64,000 nucleotides of DNA. Source: Cobetia amphilecti. Lineage in GTDB: Bacteria > Pseudomonadota > Gammaproteobacteria > Pseudomonadales > Halomonadaceae. The notes under the pieces were generated by a model that was not told the DNA's origin, made no database searches, and saw nothing but the letters and a program-made list of their open reading frames with translations. Location of the stretch: the NCBI RefSeq assembly GCF_020217465.1, contig NZ_CP084115.1, positions 1,054,001 through 1,118,000 of the forward strand, given 5' to 3'. Below, in pieces: positions 19,225 through 29,618 of the stretch (its first letter is position 1; the number at the start of each line of letters is the position of its first letter). Position numbers and translations under genes: made by a program.

Positions 19225-20226
19225 ATGCGAGTGTTCAAGATCCTCCTGATGCTGGTAGTGCTGGCCGTGGCTGCGGGTGTGGTGGGCTTTCGTTATTGGC
19301 AGGCGCAGTTGCTGTCACCGTTGGCGATCGAGAAGGAACAGCTGTTCGAGGTGCCCAAGGGCGCCAGCCTGACCAGGGTCGTGGGCGAGCTCGAGTCACA
19401 GGGCATCATCGAGGCGAGCTGGCCGTACAAGGTGTGGTCGCGCCTCGAGCCTGAGGCCGTCAATGGCCTGCGCGCCGGTGAATTCCGTCTCACGCCGGGC
19501 TTGAACGGCCGTGAGCTGGTGGCGCTGCTGTCCAGTGACGATGTGGTCAGCTATACCTTGACCGTGCCGGAGGGCTGGACCTTCGCCCAGATGCGCACTG
19601 CCATGGACGCCTCGCCCAAGCTTGAGCACACGACTCGCGACATGAGCGATGAAGAGTTGATGGCGGCCGTCGGTGCCGAGGGCGAGAAGCCGGAAGGGCG
19701 CTTCTTCCCGGACACCTACCGCTATCACAAGGGCATCAGCGACCTCTCGCTCTACAAGCAGGCCTATAGCCGCATGAGCAAGACGCTGGAGGAAGTCTGG
19801 GCCGGGCGTGACGACGACCTGCCGATCACCAGCGCCTACGAGGCGCTGATCATGGCGTCACTGATCGAGCGCGAGACCGGCGCGCCGGAAGAGCGCGACG
19901 AGATCGCCGGCGTCTTCAAGCGTCGCATGGAGCGTGGCATGCGCCTGCAGACCGACCCGACCGTCATCTATGGCCTGGGCAAGGACTATGATGGCTCGTT
20001 ATCGCGTGCCGACCTGCGCAAGCCGACGCCCTGGAATACCTATGTGATCACCGGTCTGCCGCCGACGCCGATCGCGATGCCCGGGCGCGCCGCGCTGGAA
20101 GCGGCGGTGCACCCCAAGGAAGGCGATACCTACTACTTCGTCGCCAAGGGTGAGGGCAGGCATCACTTCTCGCGCACGCTGCGCGAGCACAACAATGCCG
20201 TGCGCCGTTATATTCTCAATCGGTAA
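19225..20226 (+). CDS. mltG: Endolytic murein transglycosylase
   Basis: MltG is an inner-membrane lytic transglycosylase thought to terminate glycan polymerization. One N-terminal membrane segment (about residues 4-24) is followed by a LysM-like region and the YceG domain with LIERETGAPEERDEIAGVF (catalytic Glu), GMRLQTDPTVIYGLG and NTYVITGLPPTPIAMPG. The ATG at 19225 was chosen over 19204 since GGAAA lies at good spacing and the membrane helix then starts as in relatives; 333 residues. Confidence 0.95.
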   Translation: MRVFKILLMLVVLAVAAGVVGFRYWQAQLLSPLAIEKEQLFEVPKGASLTRVVGELESQGIIEASWPYKVWSRLEPEAVNGLRAGEFRLTPGLNGRELVALLSSDDVVSYTLTVPEGWTFAQMRTAMDASPKLEHTTRDMSDEELMAAVGAEGEKPEGRFFPDTYRYHKGISDLSLYKQAYSRMSKTLEEVWAGRDDDLPITSAYEALIMASLIERETGAPEERDEIAGVFKRRMERGMRLQTDPTVIYGLGKDYDGSLSRADLRKPTPWNTYVITGLPPTPIAMPGRAALEAAVHPKEGDTYYFVAKGEGRHHFSRTLREHNNAVRRYILNR

Positions 20227-22097
<1,871 letters not shown>

Positions 22098-22374
22098 ATG
22101 CGCAGCTGGCTTTTTCTGGCGTGATGGTCCGAGTGAAGGTCTGAGCGAAGAGCCGAGGAAAGGGCTGAGCGATGCCCGCGTGGAAAGCCACGAGGCTGCG
22201 CGAGGCAAGGCGGGCAGGCTAGACTGAAGCCAGCCAGGCCGCTTGCTCGCCTTGCGTCAGATAACAGCAGGCAATGGCCGAAGAATACGCATTGATACGC
22301 AGCGTGAGCCCTCATGTGAGCGCTGACGCTCGTCACGGGACTGCATGTGCCGGGAGACCGGCCGGAGGTGAAGG

Positions 22375-22725
22375 ATGGATACCGCTCCACAGCAAGGCCA
22401 GAAGGCGCTCTCGCTGACCATTCGTGATCAGAAGACCCTGTTGGCCGCCTACATGTCGACCCTCGTGCGCGGCGGCATCTTCGTGCCGACCACCGAGCGC
22501 TACACCATGGGCCAGGAGGTCTATCTGCTGCTGACCCTGCCTGAGGAATCCGAGCGCATTCCGGTCACCGGGCGCGTGGTATGGATTTCTCCGCAGGGCG
22601 TCAGTGGCCGGCGCACTGCCGGGATCGGCATCCACTTCAGTGAAGAGGACCGCCAGGTGCGCGATCATATCGAGAACCACCTGGCCGGCATGCTCGGCAA
22701 GGGTCACGCGACCTATACGCTGTAG
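22375..22725 (+). CDS. pilZ: PilZ-domain protein, orthologue of type IV pilus PilZ
   Basis: A 116-residue single PilZ domain with YMSTLVRGGIFVPT, GRVVWISP and GIGIHFSEED. Length, sequence and position after tmk-holB match Pseudomonas PilZ, a cytoplasmic pilus-biogenesis factor that does not bind c-di-GMP. The RxxxR c-di-GMP motif is absent here too. GGAGGTGAAGG precedes the ATG. No pilus gene lies in this window. Confidence 0.9.
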   Translation: MDTAPQQGQKALSLTIRDQKTLLAAYMSTLVRGGIFVPTTERYTMGQEVYLLLTLPEESERIPVTGRVVWISPQGVSGRRTAGIGIHFSEEDRQVRDHIENHLAGMLGKGHATYTL

Positions 22726-22750
22726 CGCGAGCGCAGCGTCGCTTCATCAT

Positions 22751-22795
22751 CTCGACCGGCAGTGCCATGGGCGCCCGCCGGTCGAGCACGTTTTT
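22751..22795 (+). terminator. Terminator after pilZ
   Basis: CTCGACCGGC pairs perfectly with GCCGGTCGAG across a 16-base inner region and is followed at once by CACGTTTTT. This ends the tmk-holB-pilZ unit before tatD. Confidence 0.7.
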
Positions 22796-22834
22796 CGCCG
22801 CGCAGCGCGTGGCCATCAGTAGTGAGAGTTCCGG

Positions 22835-23668
22835 ATGTTTGTCGATTCGCATTGCCACCTTGATCGTCTGAAACTGGAAGAGCACGGCGGCAGCCTCGAG
22901 GCTGTGCTGGACGCCGCGCGCGCCCGTCACGTGCACCAGTTTCTCGCCATTGCCGTCACGCTCGACGATGTGCCCGAGATCTCGGCCATCGCCCAGCAGC
23001 ATGAGGATGTGGTGATTTCCGCCGGTGTGCATCCGCTGCATCAGGTCGACCCGGAACCCACGGTCGAGGACATCAAGAAGTGCGCCGAGCGCTTCGGCGC
23101 GGTGGCCATCGGCGAGACCGGTCTCGATTATCACTACGAGAGCGTCAGCCGCGAGCTGCAGTACGAGCGCTTCACGCGCCATCTGATCGCCGCGCGTGAG
23201 CTCGAGCTGCCGGTGATCATCCACACCCGCGAAGCGCGCGAAGACACCCTGGCGCTGATCAAGCAGCACACGGACCCCGCTGTCGGTGGCGTGCTGCACT
23301 GCTTCACTGAAGATCTCGACATGGCGCGCGTCGCGGTGGGCCACGGCTTCATGGTCTCCATCTCCGGTATCGTCACCTTCCGCAACGCCGAACACGTCCG
23401 CGAGCTGGCACGCGCCATCCCGCTGGACCGCCTGCTGATCGAGACCGACAGCCCCTATCTGGCGCCGGTGCCGTACCGTGGCACCTCCAATGTGCCGGGC
23501 AATGTGGTCGAGGTCGCCGAATGCATCGCCACCGAGCGCGGCATCACCGTCGATGAGCTGGCGATGCAGACCACCGCCAACTTCTATCGTCTGTTCCGCG
23601 CCGCTGCGCCGGAAGCGCCGGACAACGTTCGCGAAGCGCTGGCCAGCAGCGGTATGCTCATCGATTGA
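22835..23668 (+). CDS. ycfH: TatD-family metal-dependent DNase (YcfH)
   Basis: A 277-residue TatD-superfamily hydrolase starting MFVDSHCHLD (metal ligands His6, His8), with GETGLDYHYE, PVIIHTREA, GVLHCFTED and LIETDSPYLAPVP, which carry the remaining ligands. Similarity is closest to E. coli YcfH, which also lies beside holB. Probable 3'-5' deoxyribonuclease; the physiological role is not settled. Confidence 0.92.
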   Translation: MFVDSHCHLDRLKLEEHGGSLEAVLDAARARHVHQFLAIAVTLDDVPEISAIAQQHEDVVISAGVHPLHQVDPEPTVEDIKKCAERFGAVAIGETGLDYHYESVSRELQYERFTRHLIAARELELPVIIHTREAREDTLALIKQHTDPAVGGVLHCFTEDLDMARVAVGHGFMVSISGIVTFRNAEHVRELARAIPLDRLLIETDSPYLAPVPYRGTSNVPGNVVEVAECIATERGITVDELAMQTTANFYRLFRAAAPEAPDNVREALASSGMLID

Positions 23669-23710
23669 GCGTGATGCCCCGCATGATCTGACCACCAGGG
23701 AGGGAACGTC

Positions 23711-24355
23711 ATGAATCCAGCCGCTATCCTCACCCAGCTGGGCGACAAGGCCACCAGCGGCAAGGCATTGCCGCCGGTGGATCAATGGCACCCGGCGCAT
23801 TGTGGCGAGATGGACCTCGTCATCTGCGCCGACGGGCGCTGGATGCACGAGGGCACGCCCATCGGCCGTGCGCGGCTGGTGCACATGCTGTCGCGTGTCC
23901 TGCGCCGCGAGCCCGATGGCAGCTACTGCCTGGTCACGCCGGCGGAGAAGGTCACCATCCAGGTCGAGGACCGCCCCTTCCTGGCGGTGGACTGCTCCCG
24001 CGTCGAGAGTGATTCTGCGCCGGCTGAGCTCGGTCAGCCAGAGCCCGGTCAGCCAGAGCCCGGACAGACAGAGCCTCGGCCGGACGTCTGGCAGCTGGTC
24101 ACCGATCAGGGCGATGTCGTGCGGCTGGAAGGGGAGACCTGCCTGACGCTGAGTGAGACGCCGGACGGCCTGTGGCTACCGGAAGTGCCGGTGCGCTTCG
24201 GCCTTGCCGCGCGCCTGCACCGCAATCTCTACTATCGGCTGCTCGAGAGCGCCGAGACGCATGAGCAGGAAGACGGTAGCCTGACACTCGGCTTCATGAG
24301 CGGCGGGCGCTTCCAGATTCTGGGGCAGCTGGCGGCCGATGAGGTCGAGGCCTGA
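23711..24355 (+). CDS. DUF1285 family protein
   Basis: A 214-residue protein of unknown function. The family core PPVDQWHPAHCGEMDLVICADGRW, GTPIGRARLVHMLSRVLRRE and LVTPAEKVTIQVEDRPF is clear, as is a C-terminal NLYYRLLE segment. A perfect 15-bp triplication inserts GQPEP repeats near residue 110. GGGAGGG is a strong ribosome-binding site. DUF1285 genes commonly sit near tatD in Pseudomonas relatives. Confidence 0.85.
   Translation: MNPAAILTQLGDKATSGKALPPVDQWHPAHCGEMDLVICADGRWMHEGTPIGRARLVHMLSRVLRREPDGSYCLVTPAEKVTIQVEDRPFLAVDCSRVESDSAPAELGQPEPGQPEPGQTEPRPDVWQLVTDQGDVVRLEGETCLTLSETPDGLWLPEVPVRFGLAARLHRNLYYRLLESAETHEQEDGSLTLGFMSGGRFQILGQLAADEVEA
24031..24075 (+). repeat. Three 15-bp tandem repeats in the DUF1285 gene
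   Basis: CGGTCAGCCAGAGCC occurs twice perfectly and once as CGGACAGACAGAGCC. It encodes a GQPEP linker between conserved blocks and is probably length-variable among strains. Confidence 0.9.
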
Positions 24356-24461
24356 ACCTGTCTGAGCCTTTTTGAGCCTGCCGCCTTCCGCTCTCTCTTT
24401 CGTATGCCCCTCGCGTTCTGCTTCGCTCCTTTTCTCTCGCCGTCAGCCATTGCAGGTCTTC

Positions 24462-26981
24462 ATGTCGTCACCACTTCCTCCCATCGAGCCCGACAGCACC
24501 GCAACCTCCGGGCCAGACGTTGCAGCATCGCCACTGGCGCTGGCCGTCGATCAGCTGACGCAACGGCTGACGGATCAGCAGCGCGCCGTGGTGGCGCATC
24601 GTGGGAGGCATGCGCGGGTAGCGGCGGTGGCGGGCTCCGGCAAGACCACCACGCTGGTGGCGCGGGTGCTGAGCCTGCTGGCGGAAGGCATTGCGGCTCA
24701 GCGGATTCTGGTGCTGATGTTCAACCGTTCGGCGCGCGAGGACTTCGTCGCCAAGCTGGCGCAGTCGGCCCCGCCGGGCACACGGCTACCCGACATTCGC
24801 ACCTTCCACTCCATCGGCCATCGCCTGACTACCACCCTGGTGCGCTGGGGCAGCCTCGAGCCGCGCGAACTCATCCAGCAGGACTGGGCGTTGGAGCGTC
24901 TGCTCAAGCAGGCCGCCCAGCGTGCGCTGGGCGATGCCGATCGCGCCGATCGTGAGGCAGCGCTCGAGGGCGAGCGTCTCGAAGCGCTCGCCCAGTTCTG
25001 TGATCTGGTCAAGGCCGAGATGTGCGAGCCGACGCTGCTGTATGAGCGCATGAATCTCGGCGAGCACACCGGCCACTTCGTCGAGTCCTTCGCTCAGCTG
25101 GAGCAGCTGCTCGAGCAGTACGGCCAGATGACCTATGCCGATCTGCTCTACCGGCCGCTGCGTCAGCTGGAGAAGGAGCCCGAGACTCGTGCGCGCATCC
25201 AGGGGCATCTGCAGCACGTCATCATCGATGAGTATCAGGACATCAATGAGGCGCAGCAGCGCATGCTGGCGCTGCTGGCGGGTGCGCCGTCCGGCGGCGA
25301 GTCGTCGCCCGCAGCCTCCAGCGCCATGGCAGAAGTCATGGCCGTGGGCGATGCCAACCAGTGCATCTACGAGTGGCGTGGCGCGCGGCCTGACTACATG
25401 CTGACGCGCTTTGCCGAGAGCTTCGCCGCGCCGCTGGATTTCCCGCTCAGTTACACCTTTCGCCACGGTCATCGTCTGGCGCTGGCGGCCAATCACGCCA
25501 TCGCCGCCAATGCGCGCCGCCCGGACCAGCTGTGTCTGGCCGCGCCCGGCACGCCGGCGACGCGTTTGTTCGAAGGCCAGGGCGCCGCCAGTCTGGTCGC
25601 GGCGCTCACGGCCTGGCGAGAGTCGGGTCGCAGTGGCGCCGAGGCCGCCGTGCTGGTGCGCAGTTGGGCGCTGTCGGTACCGGTGCAGTTGCAGCTGCTC
25701 AAGGCCGGCATTCCCTTCCGGCTGGGGCAGGGGGATCGCTTCGTGTTCCGTCTGCCGCTGGTGCAGGCGCTGGCGGGCTATCTGGAGCTGGCGCGTGATG
25801 CCACGCGTCTGCGCGACCCGGCGCACCTGCTGCTGCTGTTCACCCAGCCCACCGCCTTCGTCGCGCGCGAGCGCCTCGAGCGCCTGTGTCAGCAACTAGC
25901 CGACAGCCAGCGCTGGCCACGCAAGGAAGACCCTATCCTCGAGGGGCTCAAGCCGCTGCAACGCCGCAACCTGCACAAGCGCTGGAAGCTGTTGTGTGAT
26001 CTGCCCTCGCTGGGCGATTGGGCGCCCGCGCGGCTGCTGCGTCATGTGGTCGATGAGCTGGAGGCCGACAAGGTGCTGCGCCGCGCCGCGGCCCGGCGTG
26101 ACAAGGGCGAGGAGGATGTGCGCCTGCTGGATGTGCTGATCGAGCAGGCAGGGGAACTGGCCAATGACCCCGACGCCTTCATCAATCTGCTGCGCAATCC
26201 GGTCGAGGACGCCGCCGACGGCGTGCTGATCACCACGGTGCACGGGGCCAAGGGGCTGGAGTGGCCGCTGGTGGGGCTGTGGGGCATGAACGAGGAAGAC
26301 TTCCCGGCCTACTCGCGTGACAACCCGCTGTCGCCGGAGCGCCTCGAGGAGGAGCGACGCCTGTGCTATGTCGGCGTGACGCGTGCCCGCGAGCAGCTGC
26401 ACCTGTGGCGTGACGGCGGCACGCATACGCCAAGCCGCTTCCTGGCCGAGCTGTGCGTGGAGGACTGCACCCGCCTCGGCGACTGGATTCACGGTGCCGG
26501 CAAGCGCGCCAAGCTCGCCCGTCTGCAGGCCGAGGACGGCGATGAGGCCTCCCGCGAGTCAGCGGACGGAAGCGACGAGCGCCTGCGTGTGGCGGCGCCG
26601 GCACTTGGCGAGGCCTATCTGGCGCGGCTGCCTCTGGCACGTCACGGCATCACGCCGCCGACGCTGGAAGCGCTGCCGAAGAAGGTCGCCAAGTCCCCGG
26701 GCAAGCCGGCCAGCAAGTCGACTGCGCAAGGCCAGTCCAGCTCGGGCGGCACCTATGCTCGCGGCGCTCGACAGGGCAATCGCTCTCCACGCGGCGAGCC
26801 GGCCGTGCTGCGACGCGTCGGTGATTGGGAGGTCGGTCAGCGCTTGCGTCACGAGAGCTTCGGTGAGGGGGTGATCGAAGAGGTCTCCGGCAATGAGGCC
26901 AATCCGCTGATCGAGGTGCGCTTCGCCGATGGCAACAAGCGCCGCCTGATCGCCACGCGTGCCCCGCTGACAGCCTTGTGA
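24462..26981 (+). CDS. UvrD/Rep-type superfamily 1 helicase
   Basis: An 839-residue SF1A DNA helicase. All motifs are visible: Q-motif LTDQQRAVVAH, Walker A AVAGSGKTTTLVARV, Walker B VIIDEYQDINEAQQ, motif III GDANQCIYEWRGARPDY, motif IV region SYTFRHGHRLA, motif V TTVHGAKGLEWP, motif VI RRLCYVGVTRAREQL. A basic Ser/Gly-rich linker leads to a C-terminal SH3/Tudor-like module (VGQRLRHESFGEGVIEEVSG) resembling the RNA-polymerase-binding end of PcrA/UvrD. It is longer than Rep and carries an acidic, polar N-terminus; probably a third helicase of this family beside uvrD and rep. The start at 24462 has only a weak site. Confidence 0.88.
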   Translation: MSSPLPPIEPDSTATSGPDVAASPLALAVDQLTQRLTDQQRAVVAHRGRHARVAAVAGSGKTTTLVARVLSLLAEGIAAQRILVLMFNRSAREDFVAKLAQSAPPGTRLPDIRTFHSIGHRLTTTLVRWGSLEPRELIQQDWALERLLKQAAQRALGDADRADREAALEGERLEALAQFCDLVKAEMCEPTLLYERMNLGEHTGHFVESFAQLEQLLEQYGQMTYADLLYRPLRQLEKEPETRARIQGHLQHVIIDEYQDINEAQQRMLALLAGAPSGGESSPAASSAMAEVMAVGDANQCIYEWRGARPDYMLTRFAESFAAPLDFPLSYTFRHGHRLALAANHAIAANARRPDQLCLAAPGTPATRLFEGQGAASLVAALTAWRESGRSGAEAAVLVRSWALSVPVQLQLLKAGIPFRLGQGDRFVFRLPLVQALAGYLELARDATRLRDPAHLLLLFTQPTAFVARERLERLCQQLADSQRWPRKEDPILEGLKPLQRRNLHKRWKLLCDLPSLGDWAPARLLRHVVDELEADKVLRRAAARRDKGEEDVRLLDVLIEQAGELANDPDAFINLLRNPVEDAADGVLITTVHGAKGLEWPLVGLWGMNEEDFPAYSRDNPLSPERLEEERRLCYVGVTRAREQLHLWRDGGTHTPSRFLAELCVEDCTRLGDWIHGAGKRAKLARLQAEDGDEASRESADGSDERLRVAAPALGEAYLARLPLARHGITPPTLEALPKKVAKSPGKPASKSTAQGQSSSGGTYARGARQGNRSPRGEPAVLRRVGDWEVGQRLRHESFGEGVIEEVSGNEANPLIEVRFADGNKRRLIATRAPLTAL

Positions 26982-27103
26982 CCCTTGTGACCCTTGTGAC
27001 AATGGACTTGAGACTCGGGCGACAAGGCAGCGCGATTGCCAAGCCTTGCGCCGAGCACCATCATGCCTGCAGCGCATCTTCGTCTGCCTGAAAAGGAGTT
27101 CCC

Positions 27104-28045
27104 ATGGCTCAGTATCCTGATCCTGCCGCATTGGCGGCAGCCTCCGTCTCCGCCTCATCGCTGTTGGTGCCGGACCAGCGCCAGGCGCCCCTGATCGATG
27201 CCAGCCAGCTGGTGACCCAGCTGGCGATGGCGGGCCTCAAGTCGCCTGTGGTGCTGGATTGCCGTGCGCGTCTCGACGATGGGGAAGCCGGCGAGCGTCT
27301 GTGGCGTGAAGGCCATCTGCCGGGTGCCATCCATGTCGATATGGACCGTGATCTGTCGGCCGCCGTGCGCGAGGACGGCGTGGGCGGGCGGCATCCGCTG
27401 CCGTCACATCAGGCGACGGCCGAGCTGTTCCGCCGCCTCGGCATCACGCCCGAGCAGCAGGTGGTGGTCTATGACGACATGGGCGGGCAGATGGCGGCGG
27501 CGCGGCTGTGGTGGATGCTGACCTGGGCCGGGCATCCGGATGTGCGGGTGCTGGATGGCGGAATCCAGGCCTGGAATCAGGCCATGGGCGAGCTCAAGCG
27601 TGCGCCTGCCCAACCGGTGAGCCCCACACCCAGCGACTGGCAGCCGAGCTTTGATGACAGCCTGCTGGTCAGCGCCCAAGAGGTGGCCGTTACGGATGAC
27701 AGCTTGCTGGATGCCCGGGCCGAGGCGCGTTTTCGCGGTGAGCAGGAGCCGGTCGATCCGGTGGCAGGCCATATCCCCGGGGCATTCTGCCGGCCGACCC
27801 CCAGCAATCTGGAAGCCAATGGCCGCTTCAAGGACCGCATGAGCCTGATGCGTGAGCTGCGCAGCCTGTTGCCGGCGCAGGGTGAGGTGATCGCCTATTG
27901 CGGTTCCGGTATCAGTGCCTGCCAGAACATCCTGGCCTTCGCGATCGCGGGGCTGCCGCTGCCGCGCCTGTATGCCGGCTCCTGGAGTGACTGGATCAGT
28001 GATCCCGCGCGTCCGGTCGCCACCGGTGAGGCCAGCGAGAAGTAG
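27104..28045 (+). CDS. sseA: Two-domain sulfurtransferase (3-mercaptopyruvate type)
   Basis: A 313-residue rhodanese with an inactive N-terminal domain (VLDCRARL...EGHLPGAIHVDMDRDL) and a catalytic C-terminal domain (LLDARAEARFRGEQEP, active loop YCGSGISAC with Cys266). The CGSGxS-type loop indicates 3-mercaptopyruvate rather than thiosulfate as donor, by family knowledge. AAAGGAG precedes the ATG. It stands alone and ends at a long hairpin. Confidence 0.9.
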   Translation: MAQYPDPAALAAASVSASSLLVPDQRQAPLIDASQLVTQLAMAGLKSPVVLDCRARLDDGEAGERLWREGHLPGAIHVDMDRDLSAAVREDGVGGRHPLPSHQATAELFRRLGITPEQQVVVYDDMGGQMAAARLWWMLTWAGHPDVRVLDGGIQAWNQAMGELKRAPAQPVSPTPSDWQPSFDDSLLVSAQEVAVTDDSLLDARAEARFRGEQEPVDPVAGHIPGAFCRPTPSNLEANGRFKDRMSLMRELRSLLPAQGEVIAYCGSGISACQNILAFAIAGLPLPRLYAGSWSDWISDPARPVATGEASEK

Positions 28046-28072
28046 ACGCACGCGCCAGTGCGATGACGGCTT

Positions 28073-28124
28073 CACAAATGACAACGCCCGCCAGAGAAAC
28101 CTCTGGCGGGCGTTGTCATTTGTG
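28073..28124. terminator. Bidirectional terminator, 24-bp perfect stem
   Basis: Arms 28073-28096 and 28101-28124 pair perfectly around an AAAC loop, between convergent sseA and the symporter gene. The stem contains GACAACGCC, shared with hairpins at 29562 and 58932. Confidence 0.85.
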
Positions 28125-28155
28125 GGGCGCTTTACCTGACTCTTTGCGTGCGTGC

Positions 28156-29391
28156 TTACGCTTGCGACTTGGGCTCCGCGGCGGGCTTGCGCGAATCGAA
28201 GCGTTCCAGCAGGGCGGCGTTGGCGCAGTTGCCCATCACGTTGAGGGCGGTGCGCAGGCCATCGGTGAAGCGGTCCACCCCGGCGACCACGGCCACGCCT
28301 TCCAGCGGCAGCCCTGCCGCGCCCAGCACGGTGGTCATCGCGACCAGCCCCGCACCCGGCACGCCAGCCGTCGAGAAGCTGACCAGCAGGCCGGTGGTGA
28401 ACACGGTGATCACCAGCGAGGTGGTGACATCGATGCCGAACAGCTGCGCCACGAACAGCGCATTGAAGCCCTGCAGCACGGCGGCACCGTCACGCTTGAG
28501 GGCAGTCCCGAAGGGCAGCGCGAAGCTGGCCAGGGATTCATTCATGCCGTAGTCGCGGGCATTGCCCAGCGCCAGCGGCAGGGTCGCGCCGGAGCTTGCG
28601 GTACCGAAGGCGAAGCCCAGGCTCTGGCCGAAGTGGCGCACGAAGGCCAGCGGGCGGGCACCGGTGACGGCCAGCAGCACCAGATAGAGCAGTGCCATCA
28701 GCGCCAGCGCGATGATCAGGCCGATCACGTACATGCCCAGGCGCAACAGCAGGTCCAGCCCCTGGGTGGCGATCACCGAGGTGATCAGTGCGAAGACCCC
28801 CACCGGCGCCAGCTTGAGCACGAAGGACAGCACCTTGAGGCTGACGGTGTAACCGCTCTCGATCACGTGATGCAGCGGCGCGCTTTCCTTTGGCAGGGCG
28901 CGCATCGCCAGCCCGATCAGGGCGGCCGCGAAGATGACCTGCAGCAGGCCGCCGCCACCCAGCGCGGTGAAGGGGTTGTTGGGCACCAGGCCCACCAGCC
29001 ACTGGGCGATGCTGTCGGCGTTGCGACCTTCAGGTGCTGAATCCACCAGGCTCTCGGCGCCGCTGCCCGGCGTCAGCCAATGCGCGACCAGCATGCCCAG
29101 CGTCAGTGCCACGGCGCTGGTGACCACATAGCTGCCCAGCAGGCGTCCGGCATGGCGACCGACGTCGGCGCCACCTTCGCGGTTGGTCAGGCTCATGATC
29201 AGTGCGCCGAACACCATCGGCACCACCACGAATTGCAGCAGGCGCAAGAAGATCTGACCCACCGGCGTCAGCAGGTGGCTGTCGAGCCAGGCGACGCTGC
29301 CTTCGGGCAGAGCGCCTGCCCCGGCGTTCAGGGCAAGGCCGCTGAGAATGCCCAGCCCCAGGGCGAGCAGTATCTGGCGTGTGACGGACAT
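28156..29391 (-). CDS. Dicarboxylate/amino acid:cation symporter family protein
   Basis: A 411-residue membrane protein of the DAACS (GltP/SstT) family with about eight helices. It shows QFVVVPMVFGALIMSL, the hairpin-1 motif FGTASSGATLPLAL (usually SSSxTLP) and the region LKRDGAAVLQGFNALFVAQ. The family's NMDGT substrate motif is changed to KRDGA: the Asp and Gly remain but Asn-Met and Thr are gone, so glutamate or aspartate is unlikely to be the substrate. CGGAG precedes the ATG. The substrate is unknown; a neutral amino acid or other small acid is possible. Confidence 0.85.
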   Translation of the reverse strand: MSVTRQILLALGLGILSGLALNAGAGALPEGSVAWLDSHLLTPVGQIFLRLLQFVVVPMVFGALIMSLTNREGGADVGRHAGRLLGSYVVTSAVALTLGMLVAHWLTPGSGAESLVDSAPEGRNADSIAQWLVGLVPNNPFTALGGGGLLQVIFAAALIGLAMRALPKESAPLHHVIESGYTVSLKVLSFVLKLAPVGVFALITSVIATQGLDLLLRLGMYVIGLIIALALMALLYLVLLAVTGARPLAFVRHFGQSLGFAFGTASSGATLPLALGNARDYGMNESLASFALPFGTALKRDGAAVLQGFNALFVAQLFGIDVTTSLVITVFTTGLLVSFSTAGVPGAGLVAMTTVLGAAGLPLEGVAVVAGVDRFTDGLRTALNVMGNCANAALLERFDSRKPAAEPKSQA

Positions 29392-29454
29392 GGTGGCTCC
29401 GAAGCGATGGCGTGAGTCTGAATTCGAGGGAGGCTAATGTGCTACCGAGAAGCT

Positions 29455-29463
29455 GTTATATCA
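29455..29463 (-). promoter_or_regulatory. Extended -10 promoter candidate for the symporter
   Basis: On the minus strand TGA-TATAAC is an extended -10 element about 60 bases upstream of the symporter ATG. No good -35 is seen, as is common for extended -10 promoters. Confidence 0.5.
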
Positions 29464-29483
29464 ACAATCGCTTTGAGATTGTT
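29463..29483. promoter_or_regulatory. Inverted repeat AACAATC-N7-GATTGTT
   Basis: A perfect 7-bp inverted repeat with a seven-base centre directly abuts the extended -10 element of the symporter gene. Its size and place fit an operator for an unidentified dimeric regulator. Confidence 0.5.
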
Positions 29484-29561
29484 TTGGAATAAAACAAGAA
29501 GCACTTACGGGGCGCAAGGCTTCCGCGCCTGTGGCGCTGAGGAATGAGGAGGGCCAGACAC

Positions 29562-29598
29562 GACAACGCCGCCACGGCAGGGCAGTGGCGGCGTTGTC
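29562..29598 (-). terminator. Terminator-like hairpin after the ETF-QO gene
   Basis: GACAACGCCGCCAC pairs perfectly (14 bp) with its complement across a nine-base loop, about 20 bases past the stop codon. No strong T-run follows on the minus strand. Confidence 0.65.
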
Positions 29599-29618
29599 AG
29601 CTGGCGGGCAGCAGGGGC

